In this document: piece by piece, positions 22,799 to 31,100 of the stretch
Layout of the letters: each line of letters opens with the position of its first letter
How positions within the stretch are numbered: position 1 is the stretch's first letter
NCBI GenBank assembly: GCA_946811185.2
Contig: OX328112.1
Coordinates: 27,727,742-27,791,741, forward strand
Reading direction: 5' to 3'
DNA from: Hippopus hippopus
Taxonomy: Eukaryota; Mollusca; Bivalvia; Cardiida; Cardiidae
DNA length: 64,000 nt
Notes under the pieces: model-generated
Database searches by the model: none
Told to the model about the DNA's origin: nothing
Seen by the model: the letters and a program-made list of their open reading frames with translations, nothing else
Translations under genes and position numbers: made by a program

Positions 22799-23176
22799 AT
22801 GGATATACATAAATTTGGTATAAAACCTAATATCAATACCCAACATAAAACTATATTTTGGAAACCTCATTTACATGGAGTAAGATATCCTCCCTTAAAG
22901 CAAGATTCTCTAAAATGGAAAATATACTCACAAGTAACTATCAAGATTCCTCCTCGTGATGGTATGAGACTTTCACTAGGATTTGGTTATATAACTACAC
23001 GAGGAGTTGTAGTGATATCTATTAGTAATAAATGGAAAGATAGTTTAACCATTTTTAATAGTACACATCTTGATAATGACGTTAATGATATCTTAGTCTA
23101 CATTTATAATTTCTCACAAAAACCAATCGAAATACCTGAGGGAGAGTTATTCTGCTATCTGAAATATTTAGCATAA
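22799..23176 (+). CDS. dUTPase-fold-like small protein
   Basis: 125 residues. The middle and end resemble a trimeric dUTPase in strand order: VTIKIPPRDGMRLSLGFGYI (like the P-x-G and R-S-S region), then HLDNDVNDILVYIYNFS (like ID.DYRGEI.V.L.N), then IEIPEGELFCYLKYL (like I..GDRIAQL). The glycine and tyrosine of the uridine-binding motif and the terminal P-loop-like motif are absent, so catalysis is doubtful. It may be a structural protein built on that fold. It sits among capsid genes. Fold assignment is my inference. Confidence 0.5.
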   Translation: MDIHKFGIKPNINTQHKTIFWKPHLHGVRYPPLKQDSLKWKIYSQVTIKIPPRDGMRLSLGFGYITTRGVVVISISNKWKDSLTIFNSTHLDNDVNDILVYIYNFSQKPIEIPEGELFCYLKYLA

Positions 23177-23198
23177 AAAAAATTATTATATTAATAAA

Positions 23199-23882
23199 AT
23201 GTCAGATACAAATCAGGAACATCCTAATAAAATATATCCCCCACTACCCAAAGAACGAAGTACCGCAAGCGCTCCACCTATTGAAATGCATGCAATGGGA
23301 GATGACAAAGGTCATTCCTATCGTTTACAAAAGATTTCGGAGATACAACAATTTCTTGAGAAAGAAGTTCAAACTAGAGACGTTCTAGCAAAAAAGTATT
23401 TACGTGCTTCAAGAATTATAAGCAATGTTGATGTTGTTTTAGCTACAACAGCTTTAGGTGCAGGTGCAGGAGGAATTGGGCTGCTATCTACAGTAGTAGC
23501 GATTCCCGTTGTTGTTGCCTTAGAAGGAGTTGCCTTAGGAGTTGGTCTTCTAAGCGTAGTTGGTAATTTTGTTGTAAGAAATACTAGAAGCAAAGCAGAA
23601 AAACATATGAAGATTAGAATGCTTGCAGATGCAAAATTAGATACTCTTTCAACACATATTTCCAAGGCTTTGGTGGATGGTATTGTTTCAGATGATGAAT
23701 TTAAACTGATTATGGAAGAAGTAGAGAAGTATAAGGTTATGAAGGAAGAAATACGTACCAATATCAAGAAAAAGATTTCAACTGAAAATGAAGAATCTTT
23801 GATAGAAAAAGGAAGACAAGAAGCTCGTGAGTCCTTTCGGAGGCTCGTTGAAAAGAATAACGGTGGTTCCCTCTCGTATTAG
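23199..23882 (+). CDS. Two-helix membrane protein of the capsid module
   Basis: 227 residues. The N-terminus is Pro-rich and contains YPPLP, a possible YPxL-type ESCRT-binding sequence. About residues 76-125 form two adjacent hydrophobic helices (VVLATTALGAGAGGIGLL and VVALEGVALGVGLLSVVG). The C-terminal 100 residues are highly charged and probably coiled coil. It may be an inner-membrane or entry protein of the particle; I do not recognise a named family beyond Polinton hypothetical proteins. The start has TTAATAAAATG, and the gene is followed by a strong hairpin. Confidence 0.68.
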   Translation: MSDTNQEHPNKIYPPLPKERSTASAPPIEMHAMGDDKGHSYRLQKISEIQQFLEKEVQTRDVLAKKYLRASRIISNVDVVLATTALGAGAGGIGLLSTVVAIPVVVALEGVALGVGLLSVVGNFVVRNTRSKAEKHMKIRMLADAKLDTLSTHISKALVDGIVSDDEFKLIMEEVEKYKVMKEEIRTNIKKKISTENEESLIEKGRQEARESFRRLVEKNNGGSLSY

Positions 23883-23962
23883 ATTTACTAAAATTAAATT
23901 TCCTAAAATTAGGTATAGGTGTAAGTGTATGTGTGAAATTGATAATTCCTCAGACACGTAAA

Positions 23963-23995
23963 ATATATAAGAGCATTATATATGCTCTTATATAT
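23963..23995. terminator. Perfect hairpin between capsid-module genes
   Basis: Arms ATATATAAGAGCAT (23963-23976) and ATGCTCTTATATAT (23982-23995) pair perfectly across a 5-base loop. It lies 81 bp past the stop of the membrane-protein gene and before the next start, in the longest gap of the capsid module. It probably forms an mRNA 3' end. Confidence 0.6.
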
Positions 23996-23996
23996 T

Positions 23997-24032
23997 AAAA
24001 TCTATGATAAAATCTATGATAAAATCTATAAT
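23997..24032 (+). repeat. Three direct repeats AAAATCTATGAT
   Basis: Two exact copies and one variant (AAAATCTATAAT), head to tail directly after the hairpin and 22 bp before the next start codon. They could belong to the promoter of the following gene. Confidence 0.6.
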
Positions 24033-24054
24033 AAAAATATGTTGCTAATTAAAA

Positions 24055-24923
24055 ATGTCATTTCTAAAAATAACTGACCCTGCAAAAAGAGACTTAATTG
24101 TAAAAGAGTATCTCGAAACGAAAAAGAAGATTCGGGATAATCTACTAGCAGAGAGAACAGGTGAACAACAACTTCAAACTGATTTGTCAAAGTTTTTTAG
24201 ACCTATAACGGAAACGCAAAAAACTACAGCGAAGGAGGTTACAGAAGCACAAAAACTGTAGCAAGGGAGATTACTGAGGGACTTAGACCTATTAAAGAGG
24301 GTATCGAACAGTTGCCGCTAGCTATTAAGCCTCCAACCTATTCTCCTATCAAAGTTTATGATGCACCATCATTTACGGGGGACATAGCAGAAGAATATTT
24401 AGGAGAATATGCTAATAAGCTTGACCATGATGATACGTTTGGAATACGTATTAGTAAGGGTAATTATTATATTGGCAACACACCAATTGAAATTTATGAT
24501 AATAAAATTATTACGAAAGATAATAAATATGAAGGTACCCCTGGTTTATGGGAGTTAGTCATGAAAAGATATCCTGAAAAATATACTAATAATGATTTAA
24601 AAGAATATGGTAGGTTGATGATAGAAACCAACGCTCTTCATCGATATTCCAATCCGAATAATCCAAATCCTAAATCTTCTGGAGGTATAAAATGGAATGA
24701 AATTCTTAAACCTATTTGGCATAAAAAAAAAGAGTATGAAGGAAAAGGAATTGTTATCCCATCTGACCCTAACGCATTACTAGAAAGACTAGACCTGTTG
24801 ATGGCAAGTAAAGAAGCAGGTAATACAGGTGTAAGAAATGAGGTAGTAAGCATTTGTGATGAATTAAAAAGACAAGGTGTTTTAAATTCACACGCTTATA
24901 AAAATTTAATGTCTATACTATAA
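24055..24923 (+). pseudogene. Polinton structural protein, one frameshift
   Basis: The frame opens at ATG 24055 (MSFLKITDPAKRDLIV; context TAATTAAAAATG) and stops after 68 codons at TAG. The adjacent frame continues without a stop from before this point to TAA at 24923, and no ATG opens it sensibly. The switch fits a one-base shortening of the A5 run at 24251-24255. The first part is charged and helical with a repeated TExQKTxAKE pattern. The second has FTGDIAEEYLG, DDTFGIRI and TPGLWELVMKRYP. This is a conserved Polinton protein of unknown role. It could be a real lesion or a sequencing error. Confidence 0.72.
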
Positions 24924-24927
24924 AAAG

Positions 24928-25326
24928 ATGATAATCACTAAGAAACACGGATTTAAAAAAAAGTATTCATACGGTGGTGCTGGAATCTTTGATAGTATTG
25001 CTAACTTTTTAGCGAGGCTTTTTACTAGTAGTGCAGCTAAACAAATTACATCTTCTGCCCTTGATGTAGGAAAGAGTGTAGCTAAGGAAGGTGTTAAGAA
25101 AGCTTTAGAGGTTGGAAAAAGTGCAGCTGTAGATGTAGGAAAAAAATTAGTTACGAAAGCTTTGACACCAAAATCGAAGCAAATTTTACAAAAATATAAT
25201 ACAACACCAAAACCTAATGAGTCTCCTAAAACACAAAACATTAGTACATTAATAGATGGAAGTGCCATTGCTATTCAAGACTTAGTTAAAAGATTAAACA
25301 GTGGAGCGGGTATTAAAACAGTATGA
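24928..25326 (+). CDS. Basic core-like protein
   Basis: 132 residues. Begins with a Lys-rich tail and YGGAGIFDSIANFLARLF. Then come repeated amphipathic segments of the type xVGKSxAxxxGKK (about 45-90), reminiscent of linker-histone tails or adenovirus core/pVI-like helices. It probably binds DNA or membrane inside the particle. It begins 4 bp after the preceding stop, and the next frame overlaps its stop by ATGA. No firm family. Confidence 0.62.
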   Translation: MIITKKHGFKKKYSYGGAGIFDSIANFLARLFTSSAAKQITSSALDVGKSVAKEGVKKALEVGKSAAVDVGKKLVTKALTPKSKQILQKYNTTPKPNESPKTQNISTLIDGSAIAIQDLVKRLNSGAGIKTV

Positions 25327-25352
25327 AGAAAAAAAAAAATAAAAAAAAAAGA

Positions 25353-25709
25353 ATGTCTATATTAAATTTTAATCGTGTAGATTATAAAAAATACAATACT
25401 GCTACTATTGAAATAGTAGGCGCTTCTTTAAACATAGAAGATTGTGAAATCCTTGAAATTAATAAAACGAAATATGGTTATAAAAAAGCTGTTGTGAAGT
25501 TATCTCCTGAAAAGGTAATCAAGATGAAAGAGATTGAGGAAAAGGTGAATAAATATTTAAAAAATTTGGGTATACCTGAAATAACACTTGTATACGGTAA
25601 TAAAGTTTATCCTAAAACTATTCTGGATACTGCAAAAAGCATTAAACTTCGAGGTGTGTTTGTTAATGATGAAAATAAACCTTTCCCCCAGCTTTGGTTT
25701 GAAATTTAA
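25353..25709 (+). CDS. Polinton hypothetical protein
   Basis: About 118 residues from ATG 25353 (MSILNFNRVDYKKYN). An ATG at 25323 overlaps the previous stop and would add only a Lys/Arg-rich leader, so I prefer the inner start. Mixed alpha/beta sequence ending in FPQLWFEI. I recognise no motif. It is the last gene before the major capsid protein. Confidence 0.6.
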   Translation: MSILNFNRVDYKKYNTATIEIVGASLNIEDCEILEINKTKYGYKKAVVKLSPEKVIKMKEIEEKVNKYLKNLGIPEITLVYGNKVYPKTILDTAKSIKLRGVFVNDENKPFPQLWFEI

Positions 25710-25762
25710 GTAACACAATTATAATTTTTATCTCATTTAAAAATTATAATCACTATTATAAA

Positions 25763-27049
25763 ATGGATATTTTAAAAATCACCGAACCAATTTTAAAAGA
25801 TGATAGTATTGCTGAGTATGAACACCATGAATATGAACCAATCACTGGTACCAATCTCAACAACGCAGGAGGAGAAATTAGGATTAACATTGAGACTCAA
25901 GATATTTTTACTCATCCTAGTGAGAGTTATTTACTTATTGTAGGTGAATTAGTAAGAAATGATACTGGAGCAGTTTACGATGCTAACACTAATATTTCTT
26001 TAACAAACAATGGTCTCATGTATCTTTTTAAAAATATTAAGTATCAACTTTCGGGTATGGAGATTGAATCTGTATTGTATCCTGGTCAGGCTACTACAAT
26101 GCTTGGTTTGTTAAAATATCCGGATGATTTTTCTAAATCACAAGGGTTAAATCAATGTTGGTATAAAGATACAGCGGCTAACGCGGGTGCCGGAAACACT
26201 GGTTTTGTTGTAAGAAGAAATTATATTATTAATGACCCTCTTCCAAGAGGTACCTTTAGCTTCAGAGTTCCATTAAAACATATATTTGGTTTTTGTGATG
26301 ATTATGATAAGATATTGTACGGAATGAAGCAAACTCTCACATTAACGAGAAATAATGATAATGATGCGGTCTTTCGAGATAATGCCGCTCCTGTTGATGG
26401 TAGAATTAATTTACTTAGAGTATCTTGGTTTATACCACACGTGCTACCCGCAGATGAAGAGAAAATGCAACTTTATAAAATTATTGAGAAAAAAGAAAAA
26501 ATACCAGTTGGATATAGAATGAGACAGTGCGACTCTATCGCGGTTCCCGAGTCAACATCATTTACCTGGAGACTTTCTGTCAAATCATCACCTGAGGTGC
26601 CACGTTTTATCATTGTTGGCTTTCAGACTGGTAAAAGTGGTAATCAAGAACAAAATCCAGCCATATTTGACCATAGAAACGTTAAAAACATTTATGTTAC
26701 GTTAAATTCTACTAGATATCCCGCTGTTGATTATAATCTTTCATTTACTGCAAACCAATTTAGTAGAGTGTATGGGGACGCTTCTCTATTTAGGTCTAAG
26801 TTTTATAACATGAATGAAATGGTGTCAAACCCTAACATTACTCCCTCAGATTATAAAGCCCTTTATCCTTTGTTTTTGTTTGATGTTTCCAAACAGAGTG
26901 AGAGATTAAAATACTCTGTCACCGATATCCAAATTAAAACACATTTTACTGAAAATGTGCTTGCAAACACAGAAGCATATGCTGTTATTATTAGTGATAG
27001 GTTAATTAACTTCCAGTCTGATGGAAATAAAATGAGTGTAGTGTATTAA
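25763..27049 (+). CDS. Major capsid protein, double jelly-roll
   Basis: 428 residues, the usual size for Polinton hexon-like proteins. Beta-rich throughout. Recognisable stretches are INIETQDIFTHPSESYLLI near the start, LMYLFKNIKYQLSG, FSFRVPLKHIFGFCDDY in the first jelly roll, and PRFIIVGFQTGKSGNQEQNP and KNIYVTLNSTRYP in the second. It would form the pseudo-hexagonal capsomers with the minor capsid protein at the vertices. The start context is CTATTATAAAATGG. Intact; last gene of the plus-strand module. Confidence 0.88.
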   Translation: MDILKITEPILKDDSIAEYEHHEYEPITGTNLNNAGGEIRINIETQDIFTHPSESYLLIVGELVRNDTGAVYDANTNISLTNNGLMYLFKNIKYQLSGMEIESVLYPGQATTMLGLLKYPDDFSKSQGLNQCWYKDTAANAGAGNTGFVVRRNYIINDPLPRGTFSFRVPLKHIFGFCDDYDKILYGMKQTLTLTRNNDNDAVFRDNAAPVDGRINLLRVSWFIPHVLPADEEKMQLYKIIEKKEKIPVGYRMRQCDSIAVPESTSFTWRLSVKSSPEVPRFIIVGFQTGKSGNQEQNPAIFDHRNVKNIYVTLNSTRYPAVDYNLSFTANQFSRVYGDASLFRSKFYNMNEMVSNPNITPSDYKALYPLFLFDVSKQSERLKYSVTDIQIKTHFTENVLANTEAYAVIISDRLINFQSDGNKMSVVY

Positions 27050-27060
27050 GATTTTTTGAT

Positions 27061-27100
27061 AGATAGTTTTATCCTTGAAATAGAAACTGAAGATTTATAT
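27061..27100 (+). repeat. 40-bp duplicated scrap of the polymerase gene
   Basis: Matches the polymerase catalytic-motif region 31387-31426 in 39 of 40 bases (a single G/A difference). It lies between the convergent ends of the capsid gene and the 74-residue gene and is not part of a gene. It may record template switching during replication or recombination. Confidence 0.85.
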
Positions 27101-27121
27101 GTGTAATGAGGAAGAAAGATT

Positions 27122-27346
27122 TTAATTAAGTTCCCAAAGTCGCCAACCACTTTTACGTATCGTTTTTCTATTTAAATCTGGTTTAATACCATTACGAACA
27201 AGTTTTTTAATTATCTCATATTTAGGTAAATGTTTTATTCCTCTTTCATTATAATATTTTTTAGGTACCACTCTTTCACATAATTTTACTAATTCAGGTC
27301 TAGTATATCTTTTCATAAACTCTACTTCATAAAAATTACTACACAT
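27122..27346 (-). CDS. Small basic protein, possibly SAP-like
   Basis: 74 residues, strongly basic. YTRPELVKLCERV followed by KHLPKYEIIKKLVRNG resembles the helix-turn-helix of SAP-type DNA-binding modules. Context TATATATATAAAATG is the element's typical start. It ends convergently with the capsid gene. The function is a guess: DNA binding or packaging. Confidence 0.55.
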   Translation of the reverse strand: MCSNFYEVEFMKRYTRPELVKLCERVVPKKYYNERGIKHLPKYEIIKKLVRNGIKPDLNRKTIRKSGWRLWELN

Positions 27347-27391
27347 TTTATATATATATTAATGGGATTAATATATATATAATTTCATATT

Positions 27392-28018
27392 TTATTCACT
27401 AAATAGTAATTGATTGAAAGAATTATTTCTTTCTTCTATTAGGTTTTCTTCTCTTTTCTTTTTTAATTCTTCACAACCTTCTACTTTAACACCTCCCAAT
27501 TTCATTGTAAATCCGCTTTTATCACTTCTTCCCCAAAGTCCACTAACTTCTATAGCATATTTTCCTTTAGTTATTGAATATTCATAAAATTTATTATGGG
27601 GAACCCCTACATATTTATTATTTCTTCCTTTCTCAAGAAAGAAGTTATTATCAAACCTTATATTTTCTACTTTCATTTTAATAAATCCATTTTGCTCATA
27701 ATCAGCAAATATAGTGTTAATATCAAAATTATCTTTTATAATTTGTTTACTATTATTATCACACTCACTGATACACCTCTTTAGAAAATTGCTAAATTCT
27801 TCATTATATACTATATTTACAAAAGAAGTATAATCTCCACTATTACTATTAATATAAGTATTAAGAGTTATCATATTTTCAGGAGTTGAAGATGAAAGCA
27901 AATAGAAAATCCCTCTCTTATTGTTACAAATAAAATTAGTAAATAATACTTTTCCATCATTTGATTTGACTGGAGTTGTAAGTTTAATATTTTTAACTTC
28001 TTCATTTAACCTATTCAT
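27392..28018 (-). CDS. Polinton accessory protein of unknown function
   Basis: 208 residues, no motif recognised. Mixed charged/beta N-terminal half, then GVPHNKFYEYSITKGKYAIE, GLWGRSDKSGF and a Lys/Glu-rich C-terminus. Its start context ATTATTGTAAGATG and the AATTCAAAAAATTTTT upstream of it match those of the RING gene at the other end. This suggests common timing, perhaps early. It is divergent from the polymerase across 108 bp. Confidence 0.6.
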   Translation of the reverse strand: MNRLNEEVKNIKLTTPVKSNDGKVLFTNFICNNKRGIFYLLSSSTPENMITLNTYINSNSGDYTSFVNIVYNEEFSNFLKRCISECDNNSKQIIKDNFDINTIFADYEQNGFIKMKVENIRFDNNFFLEKGRNNKYVGVPHNKFYEYSITKGKYAIEVSGLWGRSDKSGFTMKLGGVKVEGCEELKKKREENLIEERNNSFNQLLFSE

Positions 28019-28126
28019 CTTACAATAATTATGTAATAAAAAATTTCAGAAATTCAAAAAATTTTTTATTATAAAAAAAAATAAAAAATGATTTTAATAT
28101 AGTAATATAATATTATATAAATAAAG
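28019..28126. promoter_or_regulatory. Divergent promoter region of the 208-residue gene and PolB
   Basis: 108 bp, over 85% A/T. Leftward it carries the TTGTAAGATG-type start and AATTCAAAAAATTTTT shared with the RING gene. Rightward it carries TATTATATAAATAAAGATG before the polymerase. Confidence 0.5.
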
Positions 28127-31100
28127 ATGTCTTGGCTTAGTAGAATATCAAATATTGCTCAAAGAGCCGCATCAAATGTTGGAAGAGCTATAACTAATGT
28201 TATACCTCAATCAATCCAACGAAGAATTAATAATTTTACTGATTGGTTAACTGGTAATGTTGAAACACAACAATTACCACAAGTTTTTGATGAAATTGTT
28301 CAAAATGTTAGAGAAAATTACCCACCAAGACCGCAAAGGCAACCATTTGAGATAAGAGAGGGGGAATCAGCATTTAGAGAATTTAGTAGAACATTTACTA
28401 TAGATGGTATTGAAGGTTATTCACCACATAGATTTTTTGCAGATACTTGGATGCGTTTAATAGATACTTTTAAAAATAATTTAGGAAAAAAAATAAAATT
28501 TGTATTTAGATGTAAATTTTACTTAACTACAAACCCTGATTCAGTGGTTGATTTTGCTTTTCATAGTAGTCATTTTTTAAACTTAAATGAGGGAGGAATA
28601 GAGGAATTATTAAATGATATGATAGATGAAGTTTTAGAAAAAATAGCTACTTTTCAAAGTAGGGGTAGCGGGTGGGCATTAAAAGAAATTATACAATTAG
28701 AATTACATACAGCCACCTTTAACCCTATAAGAGCTAATGGTTGGTTATCCTTACCAAAATGGATTGCTGACAAAAAAGCAGTTATTAATATGCAAAATAA
28801 AGATAATAAATGTTTTTTATGGTGTGTTTTAAGAGCGCTTAATCCAAAAGAAAACCATCCAGAAAGAGTTGATAAAGCTTTGAAAGAAAAGGAAAGTAGT
28901 TTAAATATGGATGGAATCGTTTACCCTGTTTCATTTAATGATATTAAAAAGTTTGAAAAGCGAAATCCTGAAATCAGTGTAAATGTATATGGTTATAATG
29001 AAAACCGTAAATTTTATCCTTTAAGAGTTACCAATGAGGAAAAAGATAAGCATATTGACCTTCTTTATATTAAAGATGGGGAAAACACGCATTATGCTTT
29101 TATAAAAAACTTTCATAAATTAATGAGAAGTCAAGTAACTAGTGATTGTAGACATATAGAATTTTGTAAACGTTGTTTGAATCATTTCACTACAAAAGAA
29201 CTTTTAGAAAAACATAAAAGATATTGTAATAATAATGAAGCTGTTTATGTAAATATGCCAAAACCAAATACTTGGTTATCTTTTAAAAATTATGATAAAA
29301 AAATTGAGGTTCCTTTTGTTGTATACGCTGATTTTGAGAGTGTTTTAGCACCAATACACACATGCCAAAAAGAACTTAAAAAAGAAAGTTATACTATACA
29401 ACATCAAAACCATATACCTTGTAGTTTTTACTATATTATAAAATGCTTTGATGATAATGTTATGCCACCTATAGTAAGAAGTTATGTTGGAGAAAAAGCT
29501 GATGAAAAATTTATAGATTATTTAGAAAATGATATACGAAAAATTCATCAAAAATATTACCAAAACCCAAAACCTATTAAAATAACAAAATTAGAGGAAG
29601 CAAAGTACCAGAAAGAAACACATTGTTGGATTTGTAATAAAGAATTTAAAATTAGTGATGAAGAATTTGCTTATAATGAAGTATTTAATGATGGAGTATT
29701 TAATGATGAAGAATTTATGAATAATGAAGTATTTAATGATGAAGAATTTAGTGATGAAGAATTTAGTGATGAAAAACCTACTAATAAAAATTATAAGGTA
29801 AGAGACCATTGTCATTTCACAGGTAAATATAGAGGTGCCGCACACAATGAATGTAATATAAATGCTAAAATACCTAAGTTTACCCCGGTATACCTACATA
29901 ATCTTAGTGGATATGACTCCCATCTTTTTATTAAATATTTAGGTCAAACTGAAGGAAAGATTGATTGCATTCCAAATACTGAAGAAAAATATATTAGTTT
30001 TAGTAAAAATATTTGTGTTGGGAGTTATACTAAAGAAGAAAAAAATAAATTTATATATCATAAAATAAGGTTTGTTGATAGTTTTAAATTTATGAGTTCT
30101 AGTTTGGATAAACTTTCGAGTAATTTAGAAGAAAACCAATTAAAAATTTTATCAAACTATTTTACTAAAGAACAACTACCATTGGTTAGAAGAAAAGGAG
30201 TTTTTCCTTATGAGTATTTAGATTCTTTTGATAAACTTAAAGATAAAGAATTACCACCTAAAAAAGCATTTTACTCTAGTTTAAATAAAGAAGGAATTAG
30301 TAATGAAGATTATGCTCATGCTCAAAAAGTTTGGAAAGCTTTTAATATGGAAACATTTAAAGATTATTTAGAACTTTACAATAAAATAGATGTATTGCTT
30401 TTAGCAGATATCTTTGAAAACTTTAGAGATGTTTGTCGTAAAAATTATAATTTAGACCCTAGTTGGTATCTTACCTCTCCAGGTTTAGCTTGGGATGCAG
30501 CATTAAAAATTACTGAAATAAAACTTGAACTTTTATCTGATGTTGATATGCTTTTAATGGTTGAAGAGGGTATCAGAGGAGGGGTTAGTATGTGTAGTAA
30601 AAGATATGTAGAAGCAAATAATAAGTATATGGGTGATTTATATGATTCTGGTAAACCTTCAAAATATTTATTATATATAGATGCAAATAGCCTTTACGCT
30701 TGGGCTATGAGTCAACCACTTCCTACTCATGGTTTTAAATGGATGAAAGATGGAGAATTAAAAAATTGGCAAAACATCCCATGCATATTAGAAGTAGATT
30801 TAGAATACTCAAAAGAATTACATGATTCACATAGTGACTTTCCTTTAGCACCTGAACGTTTAAAGATAGAAAAAGTAGAAAAACTTATACCAAATTTAAA
30901 TAATAAAAAGAATTATATTATTCATCATGAAGCTTTAAAAACATGCATTGAATTGGGTTTAAAGATTACTAAAATACATCGAGGTATTAAGTTTGAGGAA
31001 AGTACATGGTTAAAATCATATATCGATACAAATATTAAATTAAGAAAAGCAGCAAAAAATAATTTCGAAAAAGATTTTTTTAAATTAATGAATAACTCAG

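Noticed and set aside
24312..24923. Treating this segment as a separate gene.
   Set aside because: It opens only with a TTG, and the frame is continuous upstream of that point with the sense of the preceding ORF. A single frameshifted gene explains it better.
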